Source: an uncultured Marinobacter sp.
Lineage (GTDB): Bacteria > Pseudomonadota > Gammaproteobacteria > Pseudomonadales > Oleiphilaceae
Length of the DNA stretch: 64,000 nt
Direction: 5' to 3'
Assembly (NCBI RefSeq): GCF_913055835.1
Contig: NZ_CAJXKQ010000003.1
Span: 1 to 64,000 of the forward strand
Both the position numbers and the translations under genes were made by a program. The notes beneath the pieces were generated by a model. The model was not told the DNA's origin. It did no database searches and was given only the letters and a program-made list of their open reading frames with translations. Of this stretch, positions 26,518 to 35,683 are shown in pieces (within the stretch, counting starts at the first letter, position 1; every line of letters starts with the position of its first letter).

Positions 26518-28404
26518 CTAGACCCGGAATCGTGACACGTTCTGGTTCAGTGCCTTGCCGATGCTTTCAATCTGGCCGCTATAAACATCGTTTTCCGTCG
26601 CGGCAGCGGCTGCCTCCTGCCCCTGATCCGCAATTCGGGTAATCGACGAGTTCAGTTCTTCCGTCACCGAGGTCTGCTCTTCGGAGGCCGTGGCAATCTG
26701 CGATGTCATCTGACTGATGGAGGTGATCGCCTCGGCAATACGGTTGAGCGCTTCCATGGCGTCCTGGGCTTTCTCCATACTCACATTGGAAACCGCCGTG
26801 GAAGCCTTCATTACATCAACCGCATCGTTGGCACCTTTCTGCAGACGCTCGATCATGTTGTTGATTTCCTCGGTGCTGGACTGGGTGCGCTGCGCAAGGT
26901 TGCGCACCTCATCGGCGACTACCGCAAAGCCGCGCCCTGCCTCACCGGCCCGAGCGGCTTCAATGGCGGCGTTCAATGCAAGCAGATTGGTTTGCTCCGC
27001 AATCCCCTGAATTACCTCAAGCACGGTAGTGATAGAGGCAACGTCTTTGCCGAGCGTATCGATGACCTCAGCCGCGGCATTGATCTCCTTCGAGAGCTTC
27101 TGAACCGCATCCCGGGAGGCGGCCACGGTTTCAAGCGACGCACGACTGTCACCGTCGGCGGTATTGGCGGCATCTGCGGTTTGCTGTGCGTTCTGGGCAA
27201 TCTCTCCAGCGGCGGCCGACATCTCATTGATCGCGGTGGCAACCATATCGATCTCGGCCTGCTGGCTTTCGACGCTTGAACGGCTGGTGCTGGCGGTGTC
27301 CCTCAGGGAACTGACGTTCTGGCCCAGTTCCGCGCTGCCCTGCTGAACATCCCGGACCACAGTCTGGATATTCTCGACGAACTGGTTAAAGCTTCTGGCC
27401 AATTCCCCGAACTCATCTTTGGCACTGTCGTCCAGACGCTGGGTGAGATCCGCATCCCCGGTACCAATATCCGCCATGGCCGTGTTCAGACGCCGAACTG
27501 GCGCCATCAACACCTTTATGCCCAGGTGCAGAATCACCAGCGACACGATCAGGCCGATAACCGCCATGATCAGCCCGGTCATCCGCGCACTTTGCACCGG
27601 GGCGTTGATCTTGTCCGCATTCACAAAGGTACCCAGGTACCATTCCACGCCGCGGGCCTCACTGATCGGGTGGAAGCTGGCTTCCCAGTTTCCTTCATCA
27701 TTGGCGTATTCATGGGCGGATCCGTCGAAGTCGGGTTTGCCCCCGATCAATTCACTGATGTTCTTGCCAACAAGATTCTGCCTCGGGTGGAAAAGCACCG
27801 TGCCTTGTTCGTTGATCAGGGCTGCGTAACCGGTATCCGCCAGGGTCACGGTAGAAAGGGTTTTTGCGATAGCGCCCAGGCCGATATCTGCGCCTGCCAC
27901 GCCTTCGTATTCACCACGCTTCACAGGTGCGAGCGTGGAAATGATCATGTCGTTGGTGCTGGCATCCTGGTATGGCTCGGTAAACGATGCGCTTCCCAGG
28001 CGCATGGCCTTTTTGTACCAGGGGCGTTCACGGGGATCGTAATCATCCGGGAGTGTTGCGTCGGCCTCGGGGGATTTCATCAGCATGTAGCCATCGGTAC
28101 GACCGACATAAACATCCCGGAACCCGCCGCCGGTGGTGATCGCCTGCAAAACGACCCTGGCTTCGTCATCATTTTCCGCACTTTCCAGGGCTTTGGCAGT
28201 GGCTTCGGTCATCACCAGCCGGGTGTTGAGCCATTCGGCAATGCTTGAGGTGCTCTGTTGCACGGTGTCGTCGATCAGCGCGTCCACATAGGTTTTTGTG
28301 GTGTTCTGCAGCCGCAAATCGCCAGAGAGCGTAAAAGCCCCCATAACCAACAGCAACAGAATACCGAAAGCAGTCAGGAGCTTTTGCCCGAATGTCAGCT
28401 GCAC
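26518..28404 (-). CDS. Methyl-accepting chemotaxis protein with dCache sensor
   Basis: 628 residues. TM1 (about 8-28), a periplasmic double-Cache domain ([35 protein letters not shown]), TM2 ([18 protein letters not shown]), HAMP ([20 protein letters not shown]) and a cytoplasmic hairpin whose tip reads [20 protein letters not shown]. The sensor type usually binds amino acids, carboxylates or amines; the ligand is not predictable. No CheR-tethering pentapeptide at the C-terminus. Single gene, divergent from the GNAT-nitrilase gene. Confidence 0.93.
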   Translation of the reverse strand: MQLTFGQKLLTAFGILLLLVMGAFTLSGDLRLQNTTKTYVDALIDDTVQQSTSSIAEWLNTRLVMTEATAKALESAENDDEARVVLQAITTGGGFRDVYVGRTDGYMLMKSPEADATLPDDYDPRERPWYKKAMRLGSASFTEPYQDASTNDMIISTLAPVKRGEYEGVAGADIGLGAIAKTLSTVTLADTGYAALINEQGTVLFHPRQNLVGKNISELIGGKPDFDGSAHEYANDEGNWEASFHPISEARGVEWYLGTFVNADKINAPVQSARMTGLIMAVIGLIVSLVILHLGIKVLMAPVRRLNTAMADIGTGDADLTQRLDDSAKDEFGELARSFNQFVENIQTVVRDVQQGSAELGQNVSSLRDTASTSRSSVESQQAEIDMVATAINEMSAAAGEIAQNAQQTADAANTADGDSRASLETVAASRDAVQKLSKEINAAAEVIDTLGKDVASITTVLEVIQGIAEQTNLLALNAAIEAARAGEAGRGFAVVADEVRNLAQRTQSSTEEINNMIERLQKGANDAVDVMKASTAVSNVSMEKAQDAMEALNRIAEAITSISQMTSQIATASEEQTSVTEELNSSITRIADQGQEAAAAATENDVYSGQIESIGKALNQNVSRFRV

Positions 28405-28470
28405 AGTCGAATCCTCAGAAATAAAAATTGATATTCGTTAATGTGTCTTTCGGCCTGCAATGCGAAGTCT

Positions 28471-28478
28471 TTAGCGGC
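28471..28478 (-). promoter_or_regulatory. Possible FliA (sigma-28) -10 element for the chemoreceptor gene
   Basis: On the minus strand GCCGCTAA matches the flagellar sigma-28 -10 consensus GCCGATAA at 7 of 8 positions, about 67 bp before the start codon. A TAAA follows the usual -35 sense but with a 12-nt rather than 15-nt spacer, so the match is imperfect. Confidence 0.3.
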
Positions 28479-28553
28479 TTCTGTTAAACTTTTACGGTAT
28501 TAACGCAATTGCCGAGCGTGTCCTCACTCCATAACGAACGGGAGCCGAACTCA

Positions 28554-30074
28554 ATGGCCCATGAAGAACTGCACCTCAACCTCCGGAACCTGAAGCTTGA
28601 AGACTACGAGCAACTTCAAAAGCTTATGGACCGCGTTTACGACGATATCGGAGGCGCCTGGCCCAAGGAGACCATCAAGGCATTGGTGGAACAGTTCCCG
28701 GACGGGCAGATCTGCATTGAGGAAAGTGGCCAGCTTATCGCGGTAGCGCTGACGGTTTGCGTGAAATACGAGCGCTTCAGCAACCCGCACACCTACGACG
28801 ATCTTATCCTCCGGAACGAGAAGATCTGGCACAACGCCAATGGTGACTCCCTCTACGGGCTGGATGTCTTCATTCACCCGGACTATCGGGGCTACCGTCT
28901 GGGGCGTCGACTCTATGAAGCGCGGAAGGAACTCTGCCGTTCCATGAACCTGCGTGCCATTCTCGCGGGTGGCCGGATACCGAGTTACTTCAAATACGCC
29001 GAACAGTATTCTCCCGAGGAGTACATCCAGCGTGTGGATCGCAAGGAGATCTACGATCCGATCCTGAGTTTCCAGCTTTCCAACGATTTCCAGGTCACCC
29101 GGCTGATGCACAAGTACCTGCCAGAGGACGAAAAATCCCAGGGCTACGCCACCTTGCTGGAATGGCGGAACATTCTGTATACCCCGCCCTCGCCGGTTCT
29201 GAGCGTCAAGAAAACGCAGGTTAGGCTTGGTGCCGTACAGTGGCAGATGCGGGAATTCACCTCTGTTGAGGAAGTGCTCAAGCAGGTGGAGTACTTTGTG
29301 GATGCGCTGTCTGACTATAAAAGTGACTTCGCGATCTTCCCGGAATTTTTCAACGCGCCGCTGATGGGCCTCACCGACCAGATGGACCAGACCCGGGCCA
29401 TCCGCTTCCTGGCCGGATTCACCCAGCAGTTCCGCGAAGAAATGTCCGAAATGGCGGTGAGTTACAACATAAACATCATCACCGGCTCAATGCCGTTGAT
29501 CGAGAACGACCGGGTATACAACGTATCCTATCTCTGCCATCGGGATGGCCGCGTGGATGAACAGCGCAAGGTCCACATTACGCCCCATGAGCGTCGCGAC
29601 TGGGTTATTGAGGGCGGCAGCCAGTTTGAGGTTTTCGAAACCGATGCCGGCCGGGTCGCCATCATGATCTGTTACGACATCGAGTTTCCGGAGCTGGGCC
29701 GTATTGCTGCAAGCCAGGAAGTCGATATCATCATGGTGCCCTTCTGGACAGACACCAAAAACGGCTACCTTCGGGTTCGCCAATGCGCCCAGGCGCGGGC
29801 AATCGAAAACGAATGTTATGTCGTAATTACCGGGAGTGTTGGTAACCTGCCGAAAGTCGAGAACCTGGACGTCCAGTACGCCCAGTCATCCGTATTCTCG
29901 CCGTCGGATTTCGCCTTCCCCCATGATGCGGTGATGGCTGAAACAACACCCAATACGGAGATGATCATGTTCTCCGATATGGACCTGGAGAAATTGAAGC
30001 TGGTTCGCAACGAGGGGTCTGTCACCAACCTGAAAGATCGCCGCGTTGATATGTACGAGCTGAAAACGAAATAA
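28554..30074 (+). CDS. GNAT acetyltransferase fused to a carbon-nitrogen hydrolase (nitrilase superfamily)
   Basis: 506 residues from the ATG at 28554, chosen over an in-frame TTG at 28509 because GGGAG precedes it and MAHEELHLNLRNL begins the conserved part. Residues 1-210 are a GNAT domain (LDVFIHPDYRGYRLGRRLYE binds acetyl-CoA). Residues 225-506 are a nitrilase-type amidase with the Glu-Lys-Cys triad in FAIFPEFFNAP, RKVHITPHE and IMICYDIEFPEL. The fusion is a known architecture of unknown substrate; it could acylate an amine and hydrolyse an amide in one pathway. It stands alone. Confidence 0.9.
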   Translation: MAHEELHLNLRNLKLEDYEQLQKLMDRVYDDIGGAWPKETIKALVEQFPDGQICIEESGQLIAVALTVCVKYERFSNPHTYDDLILRNEKIWHNANGDSLYGLDVFIHPDYRGYRLGRRLYEARKELCRSMNLRAILAGGRIPSYFKYAEQYSPEEYIQRVDRKEIYDPILSFQLSNDFQVTRLMHKYLPEDEKSQGYATLLEWRNILYTPPSPVLSVKKTQVRLGAVQWQMREFTSVEEVLKQVEYFVDALSDYKSDFAIFPEFFNAPLMGLTDQMDQTRAIRFLAGFTQQFREEMSEMAVSYNINIITGSMPLIENDRVYNVSYLCHRDGRVDEQRKVHITPHERRDWVIEGGSQFEVFETDAGRVAIMICYDIEFPELGRIAASQEVDIIMVPFWTDTKNGYLRVRQCAQARAIENECYVVITGSVGNLPKVENLDVQYAQSSVFSPSDFAFPHDAVMAETTPNTEMIMFSDMDLEKLKLVRNEGSVTNLKDRRVDMYELKTK

Positions 30075-30075
30075 A

Positions 30076-30092
30076 CTGGCCCGATTGGCCAG
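30076..30092 (+). terminator. Hairpin just after the GNAT-nitrilase stop
   Basis: CTGGCC-CGATT-GGCCAG forms a 6-bp GC-rich stem two bases after the stop codon. No T-tract follows, so it is at best a weak intrinsic terminator or an mRNA 3'-end stabiliser. Confidence 0.35.
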
Positions 30093-30185
30093 GGTGAATT
30101 GTTAAAAAACTGCCTTAGCGGTTGTTCGTATGGCACTGATGGCGTTGCAAAACCAGAACCCAGTGTCTATTGTTTAATCAATATC

Positions 30186-30212
30186 CAGCCTGTCTCCCCA
30201 TGAGACAGGTTG
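30186..30212 (+). promoter_or_regulatory. Hairpin in the leader of the 132-residue gene
   Basis: CCTGTCTC (30189-30196), loop CCCAT, GAGACAGG (30202-30209); the stem extends to about 11 bp with one G-T pair. It ends 34 bp before the ATG at 30247 and lacks a T-tract, so an mRNA structure or dyad operator is more likely than a terminator. Confidence 0.4.
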
Positions 30213-30246
30213 CTGTGGATACGGAAATCATCAGAGAACCTGATTC

Positions 30247-30645
30247 ATGAACGAAGCATTGCCGGATCTTGTCGCCCGATTTCGAATCAGACAGGGCCTT
30301 TTCCGAAAGGAGCTTGTCGAAGCCGCTCTTTACGAACTGGACGGTTATGGGTGTGTGATGAAAACCGACAAGGTGTTCAACCCCGGCGACACCGTGGTAC
30401 TGGACCTGGTCGTGGATATGCCCTTCGACAAGATCCGTGCGGAAGGCCTGTCTGGTCTGGTGACCGAGCGCCGAAAACACTGCAGCAACTTCTTTTACTC
30501 CATCGATTTTGTGGAACTCGACTCCAACGGGAACTCCTCTCTGGCAGAAAAGCTCCGCAGAATCCGGGAAGTGGTATCCAAAAAGCAGTCACTCAAATCA
30601 CGTCGTTCCCCTGGCTCCATTTCCGGCTTCCGGCAAATGGCCTGA
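30247..30645 (+). CDS. Uncharacterised protein with a PilZ-like fold pattern
   Basis: 132 residues. The central part (GYGCVMKTDKVFNPGDTVVLDLVV, then GLSGLVTERRKH and FFYSIDFVELD) has the strand pattern of a PilZ barrel, but the RxxxR and D/NxSxxG motifs are absent, so cyclic di-GMP binding is doubtful. The C-terminal tail is basic (KKQSLKSRRSP). It lies 41 bp upstream of the coiled-coil gene in the same direction and may share its transcript. No function assigned. Confidence 0.55.
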   Translation: MNEALPDLVARFRIRQGLFRKELVEAALYELDGYGCVMKTDKVFNPGDTVVLDLVVDMPFDKIRAEGLSGLVTERRKHCSNFFYSIDFVELDSNGNSSLAEKLRRIREVVSKKQSLKSRRSPGSISGFRQMA

Positions 30646-30686
30646 TCCTGAATTTTCGTTGAAAACTGTCTGTAAGGAGACATTCC

Positions 30687-31370
30687 ATGGCAAAGAAAGC
30701 CAAACAGAACGTTGATAAGATCGTGAAGAAGGTCAACAAGGAGTTTGAAAAGACATCCGCCCAGATCGAAGGCCTGGTGAACGATGCGCTGAAGCAGTTC
30801 GACAGCCTGCAGAATCAGGTTCAGGAACCGGTGCGCAAGCTCCTTAAGGAAATTGACGAGCTTCGCGACCGTGAGATGAAGCGTTTCCACGAAGAGTTTG
30901 AACGCCGCCTTGAGGAATTCCACGAACTGCAGAGTAGCATTCTGGAGCGCCTGGGTGTGGCCTCGAAAGAAGCCGGTGAAGAGGTCAAGAAGCTCACAGA
31001 TGAAGTGAGCAAGGAAGCCAGCACGGCGGCCAAGAAGTCCGCTCCGAAAAAGAGCGCGAAAACGGCCTCCAAGTCAAAAGCCTCTGCCAGCAAGCCTGCT
31101 GCCAAAAAGCCAGCTGCTAAGAAGCCTGCTGCGAAGAAGCCCGCGGCCAGGAAAGCGCCCGCTGCCAAAGCCGCCAAGCCGGTTGATAAAAGCGACCTGA
31201 CCCTGGTTAAGGGTATTGGGCCGGCCACTGCAAAGAAGATGAAGGACGCGGGCATCACCTCCATCGACCAGATCGCCAACCCGTCTGCGGAAGACCAGGA
31301 AAAGCTGAAGGCCTTCTCTAACGTCAAGGGATATAGCCAATTTACCGCCGAAGCCAAGAAAATTAGCTAA
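30687..31370 (+). CDS. Coiled-coil protein with lysine/alanine repeats and a helix-hairpin-helix end
   Basis: 227 residues in three parts. Residues 1-110 are strongly helical and charged with a phasin-like look (FEKTSAQIEGLVNDALKQFD). Residues 115-165 are an Ala/Lys/Pro-rich tail resembling histone H1, with tandem AAKKP units. Residues 170-227 form a helix-hairpin-helix module (LVKGIGPATAKKMKDAGITS) as in DNA-binding or ribosomal-type HhH proteins. A DNA- or polymer-associated scaffold is plausible. Its TAA stop overlaps the next start (TAATG), coupling it to the SelD fusion. GGAG precedes the ATG. Function not known. Confidence 0.75.
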   Translation: MAKKAKQNVDKIVKKVNKEFEKTSAQIEGLVNDALKQFDSLQNQVQEPVRKLLKEIDELRDREMKRFHEEFERRLEEFHELQSSILERLGVASKEAGEEVKKLTDEVSKEASTAAKKSAPKKSAKTASKSKASASKPAAKKPAAKKPAAKKPAARKAPAAKAAKPVDKSDLTLVKGIGPATAKKMKDAGITSIDQIANPSAEDQEKLKAFSNVKGYSQFTAEAKKIS

Positions 31371-33646
31371 TGCGAACGCCTGACCAGCCTGTTTTACGGG
31401 ACATTGTCCTGATTGGCGGCGGGCACAGCCACGTCGGGGTACTGAAACGGTTCGCCATGAACCCGGTCCCCGGCGTGCGCCTGACCCTCATCTGCCGCGA
31501 CACCCACACCCCCTATTCCGGCATGCTGCCCGGCTACGTGGCCGGCCATTACAGCTACGACGATGTGCACATCGACCTGAGCCGTCTGGCCGAATACGCA
31601 GGCGCACGGTTCTATCGTGCCGAGGCCATGGGTATCGACCGGGATCGCAAGCGTGTTATCTGCCGTGGCCGTCCGGATGTGCCCTACGACATTCTGTCCA
31701 TCAACATTGGCTCGTCACCCAGGGTCAATGAGGTGGAGGGTGCCTCCGACCATGCGGTGCCGGTTAAACCCATCACCGGTTTCAATAACCGCTGGCTCGC
31801 CCTGCTCTCCCGGATTGAGAACCACGATGGGCCACTCACGGTTGCGGTGGTCGGAGCTGGCGCCGGTGGTGTGGAACTCACCCTGGCGATGCAGTTCCGC
31901 CTGAAGAACGAACTGAAGCAGCGCGGTAAAGACCCGAGCCAGCTCCATTTCCACCTCTTCGACGCTGCAGAGGAAATTCTCCCCACCCACAACCCGAAGG
32001 TTCGTGAGGTTTTCCGCAGGACGCTGGCGGAACGCGGCGTAAAGGTGCACCTCGGGTCTGCGGTGAGCAAGGTTCAGGAAGGGTTAATGGCCACCGAATC
32101 CGGTGAAACCCTGCAAACCGACGAAGTGCTCTGGGTGACCCGGGCCGGCGGGCCAGAGTGGTTGAAGGATACCGGCCTGGCGCTGGACGACGGGCTGTTC
32201 CTGCGAGTACGCGATACCCTGCAGGTAGAGAACGACGACAGCATTTTTGCTGCCGGTGACATTGCCAATGTACTGAACCACCCCCGCGAAAAAGCGGGCG
32301 TGTTTGCTGTGAGACAAGGCCCTCCCCTGGCCGACAATCTCAAGCGCCTGGCCACCGGAAAAGATCCGAAGGATTTCTACCCGCAGAAAAAGTGGCTGGC
32401 GTTAATCAGCACCGGCGATAAATACGCCGTCGCCTCCCGGGGCGACATGCAGTTTGACGGCGCCTGGGTCTGGCGCTGGAAGGACTGGATCGATCGCCGG
32501 TTCATGAAGAAATTCAATGATCTGCCTCCCATGGAGGAAGACGCCAAATTGCCGGATACCGCAGCGGCCCAGAACGCGGAGGAGGCCTCCCAGGCAATTT
32601 CGGCGGTGGCCATGCGTTGTGGTGGATGTGGAGCCAAGGTCGGCAGTACCGTTCTCTCCCGGGCTCTGGGTGAACTCAAACCCATCGAGCGGGACGATAT
32701 CCTCATCGGTCTTCACGCCCCGGATGATGCGGCCGTTCTGAAGGTACCGCCGGGCAAGGCCGTGGTACACACCGTGGATTTCTTCCGTGCCTTCATTGAT
32801 GACCCTTACATCTTCGGCAAGGTGGCGGCCAACCACAGCCTGGGTGACGTCTTTGCCATGGGTGCGGAGGCGCAGAGTGCCACGGCCGTGGCCACCGTGC
32901 CCTACGGCATTGAATCCAAGGTTGAGGACGTGGTTTACCAGATGATGTCCGGTGCCGTGGAAGTGTTGAACGAAGCCGGATGCGCGCTTGTGGGTGGCCA
33001 TACCGGCGAGGGCAAGGAACTTGCCCTGGGTTTTGCCGTGAACGGCCTGATCGACCCGGACGAGGTCATGAGCAAGGGCGGGCTGAAAGCCGGAGACGCT
33101 CTCATCCTTACCAAGCCCATAGGCACAGGTACCCTCTTTGCCGCCCACGCAAAGCTGGCCGCCAAAGGGCGATGGATTGATTCTGCCCTGGCCTCCATGA
33201 TCCAGTCCAACAAGGCGGCGGCAGACTGCCTCAGAAAGTTCGGCTCAAAAGCCTGTACCGACGTTACCGGGTTCGGCCTGCTCGGGCACCTGGTTGAAAT
33301 GACCAGGCCCTCGGGTGTGGATGCTGAGCTGGACCTTTCTGCGATTCCCATTCTGCCAGGCGCCGAGGAGACCGCTGCGGCAGGCATCCTCAGTTCACTG
33401 CAACCCGCAAACATCCGCTTGCGCCGCGGTATCCGGGATCAGGAAAAGTGGATCAATCACGCGCGGTACCCACTGATCTTTGACCCGCAAACGGCCGGAG
33501 GCCTGCTGGCGAGCGTTGCGGCAGACAAGGCCGAGGAGTGCGTTCGGGAACTGAAGTCGTTGGGCTATCCGCACACCGCCATCATCGGCCGCATAACCGC
33601 CCAGGATGAATCGGGGCCCATCGAGCCCATTTCCCTCCGGGATTAA
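31370..33646 (+). CDS. selD: Pyridine-nucleotide-disulfide oxidoreductase fused to selenide, water dikinase (SelD)
   Basis: 758 residues. Residues 1-380 form an FAD/NAD oxidoreductase of the NDH-2/sulfide-quinone type: LIGGGHSHVGVLKRFA, VAVVGAGAGGVELTLAMQ and IFAAGDIANV. Residues 410-758 are SelD with MRCGGCGAKVGS (catalytic cysteine, not selenocysteine), APDDAAVLKVP, GDVFAMGAEAQ and the glycine-rich ALVGGHTGEGKELALG. SelD makes selenophosphate from selenide and ATP; the fused oxidoreductase may supply reduced selenium. The fusion is known in bacteria. Its stop codon overlaps that of the convergent senB-like gene. No selenocysteine or selenouridine genes are seen nearby. Confidence 0.93.
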   Translation: MRTPDQPVLRDIVLIGGGHSHVGVLKRFAMNPVPGVRLTLICRDTHTPYSGMLPGYVAGHYSYDDVHIDLSRLAEYAGARFYRAEAMGIDRDRKRVICRGRPDVPYDILSINIGSSPRVNEVEGASDHAVPVKPITGFNNRWLALLSRIENHDGPLTVAVVGAGAGGVELTLAMQFRLKNELKQRGKDPSQLHFHLFDAAEEILPTHNPKVREVFRRTLAERGVKVHLGSAVSKVQEGLMATESGETLQTDEVLWVTRAGGPEWLKDTGLALDDGLFLRVRDTLQVENDDSIFAAGDIANVLNHPREKAGVFAVRQGPPLADNLKRLATGKDPKDFYPQKKWLALISTGDKYAVASRGDMQFDGAWVWRWKDWIDRRFMKKFNDLPPMEEDAKLPDTAAAQNAEEASQAISAVAMRCGGCGAKVGSTVLSRALGELKPIERDDILIGLHAPDDAAVLKVPPGKAVVHTVDFFRAFIDDPYIFGKVAANHSLGDVFAMGAEAQSATAVATVPYGIESKVEDVVYQMMSGAVEVLNEAGCALVGGHTGEGKELALGFAVNGLIDPDEVMSKGGLKAGDALILTKPIGTGTLFAAHAKLAAKGRWIDSALASMIQSNKAAADCLRKFGSKACTDVTGFGLLGHLVEMTRPSGVDAELDLSAIPILPGAEETAAAGILSSLQPANIRLRRGIRDQEKWINHARYPLIFDPQTAGGLLASVAADKAEECVRELKSLGYPHTAIIGRITAQDESGPIEPISLRD

Positions 33647-34647
33647 TGTCTCTGTAAACAGCGCTGCATTGCAAGGTGTAGCGCCTGTTCCAGGGATGCC
33701 TGTTCTTTTTCCGGCAGAAAACGCGCGGCCAAGCCGCCAACCTGCTTTTTGAGGGTGTCCAGAAACCCGGGTTCGGTCTCTGCGCGGTAGAGCAGATCGG
33801 CCAGAGCCTGCTCGTCCTCAACGGGAAAATATCCGGCATAGTCCCGCCCCAACAAGCCGACGTTTCCCGGGATGTCGGATGCCAACACCGGCAAGCCAGC
33901 CCGGCAGGCCTCGGAGACCACGTTTGCGCCACCCTCCATCACCGAGCTGATCACCATTACCTGGCTGTTTGCCATCAACTGCCGAGTGCTGGTTTTATCC
34001 AGCTCCCCTAGCCATCGAAAGCGTGGGTTTCCAGCCACTTCCTGTTCGGCCTTGTGGTGCCACTCTTCGTTGTGGGCCTTGCCGGCGCAAACAACCTGGA
34101 TCTGCGAGTCTTCCGGCAGCAATCGCGCAGCGTAGGCCGCCCGAAGAGAATCCTTTTCGTCCCGAAGATGGCCGATCACACAAACGCCGAATGTCTTTTC
34201 CGTTGTATCCGCTTGCGGCGCCGGAAAGGCTTCTGGCCCGTCAGCCGACTGGTAAAGCGTGACCAGCTTGCTGGCAAACCTGGCGGGTATGTCGTGCGCT
34301 ACCAGATCGTGCAGTCCGATAAGTGCATCGGCTATTTCCATGGAATACCGGGTATCTGCCGGGCACTCGTGCTGGTGGTGATAGATATCCGTACCTGTGA
34401 GGGCCACGATGAGGGGCTTTTCTGGCCAGGTTTCACTGAAACGCCGTATGGCATCGACACTTCGCCAGGCATGTAAAGCTATACAAGCATCGCAGGGTTC
34501 ACCGTGGTATTGAGTAACCACCTCGACCGAGTGCCCGGCAGTTTCCAGCAAAGCCTTCCACCGCTCCGCCGTTGCCCGGTTTCCTGCTTTCGAACCCGGC
34601 TGCGCCGGGGTGATCATTATGAGATGCATCGTGTCGGATCTGCCCAA
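33643..34647 (-). CDS. senB: SenB-like selenosugar synthase (family 1 glycosyltransferase)
   Basis: 334 residues with a GT-B glycosyltransferase layout: MHLIMITPAQPGSKAGNRAT at the N-terminus, ALTGTDIYHH, GVCVIGHLRDEKDS and, for sugar-nucleotide binding, SSVMEGGANVVSEACRAGLPV. The opening PAQPGSKAGNRAT and adjacency to SelD fit the SenB family, shown in selenoneine producers to join selenophosphate and a UDP-sugar into a selenosugar. SenA, which completes selenoneine, is not in the window. Assignment rests on recognised sequence and context, not on a search; a generic glycosyltransferase is the alternative. Confidence 0.72.
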   Translation of the reverse strand: MGRSDTMHLIMITPAQPGSKAGNRATAERWKALLETAGHSVEVVTQYHGEPCDACIALHAWRSVDAIRRFSETWPEKPLIVALTGTDIYHHQHECPADTRYSMEIADALIGLHDLVAHDIPARFASKLVTLYQSADGPEAFPAPQADTTEKTFGVCVIGHLRDEKDSLRAAYAARLLPEDSQIQVVCAGKAHNEEWHHKAEQEVAGNPRFRWLGELDKTSTRQLMANSQVMVISSVMEGGANVVSEACRAGLPVLASDIPGNVGLLGRDYAGYFPVEDEQALADLLYRAETEPGFLDTLKKQVGGLAARFLPEKEQASLEQALHLAMQRCLQRH

Positions 34648-34708
34648 GGTTGCTGATAAAAAGAGGCTCTCGGGTCTGAGCCGTTTAAACCCGCAAACCG
34701 TATAGCTG

Positions 34709-34737
34709 TTCAGAGTTAACGTAAATCAAGGTATCCT
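34709..34737 (+). promoter_or_regulatory. Candidate sigma-70 promoter for the selenium ABC operon
   Basis: TTCAGA (34709-34714) and TATCCT (34732-34737) are 17 bp apart, each matching 4 of 6 consensus bases. They lie about 70 bp upstream of the solute-binding gene, in the divergent region shared with senB. Confidence 0.3.
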
Positions 34738-34807
34738 GCGAGGCATCGAGAAGCGTTGACTTACCTCGTATTGAATCCCACACAGTCTGGCACAGTAAGG
34801 AACTCCA

Positions 34808-35683
34808 ATGGCCCTTAATCTTATACGGAAATTGATGTTTTCCAGCCTTTTTTGTTTCACCGCGGCAACCGCATCGGCTGAAACCTTCGTATTCACCGCC
34901 ATCCCCGATGAAGACGAAACCAAACTGGTCGAGCGATTCAAGGGTGTGGCCGACTATCTTTCCCAGGAACTGGACGTAGACGTGCGCTACATTCCGGTTA
35001 AATCCTACGCCGCGGCGGTCTCCGCATTCCGTAACAACCAGGTGCAACTGGCCTGGTTTGGCGGGCTATCCGGTGTACAGGCACGTCGACTGGTGCCCGG
35101 CTCCGAGGCCATTGCCCAGGGTGTGGAAGATGAAGCATTCCAGACCTATTTTATTGCCAATACCAGCACCGGCATCGAGCCTGCCGAAGAGCTGTCCGCG
35201 CTTGAAAGTGAATTGAAAGACAAAACCTTCACCTTCGGCTCCAAAGGTTCCACTTCCGGGCGTCTGATGCCCGAGTTCTACATCCGTGATGTGTTTGGTG
35301 CCCAGCCGGAGGATTTTTTCTCCCGCGTTGGGTTCAGCGGCAACCACACCCGCACCCTGCGCCTCGTTGAAGCCGGCACCTATCAGGTTGGCGCACTGAA
35401 CTTCCAGGTCTGGGAGAAAGAGCTTGCCGACGGCAACATCGACACCGACGCCGTTCAGGTAATCTGGGAAACCCCACCCTACCCGGACTACCAGTGGACT
35501 ATCCGCGGTGACGTCAACGAGCGGTTTGGAGACGGCTTCAAGGAGCGTGTAACCCAGGCTCTGCTGAACCTGGACGACCAGGCGTTGCTGGAAAGCTTCC
35601 CACGTTCCGGTTTCATTCCTGCATCCAACGACGACTACGAGCCCATTCGCAAGACAGCGGAAGAGATTGGAATCCTGGACTGA
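34808..35683 (+). CDS. Putative selenate/selenium ABC transporter, periplasmic binding protein
   Basis: 291 residues, PhnD-like. Signal peptide ends near ATASAE; the mature part has FTAIPDEDETKLVERF, YIPVKSYAAAVSAFRNNQ, AWFGGLSGVQARRLV and FGSKGSTSGRLMPE. These are features of the binding-protein group that recurs next to selD and is annotated as putative selenate transport. It stands first in a three-gene importer operon, with AAGGA before the start and a 1-bp overlap to the ATPase gene. The substrate is inferred from family and neighbours; phosphonate, selenite or another oxyanion remains possible. Confidence 0.82.
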   Translation: MALNLIRKLMFSSLFCFTAATASAETFVFTAIPDEDETKLVERFKGVADYLSQELDVDVRYIPVKSYAAAVSAFRNNQVQLAWFGGLSGVQARRLVPGSEAIAQGVEDEAFQTYFIANTSTGIEPAEELSALESELKDKTFTFGSKGSTSGRLMPEFYIRDVFGAQPEDFFSRVGFSGNHTRTLRLVEAGTYQVGALNFQVWEKELADGNIDTDAVQVIWETPPYPDYQWTIRGDVNERFGDGFKERVTQALLNLDDQALLESFPRSGFIPASNDDYEPIRKTAEEIGILD

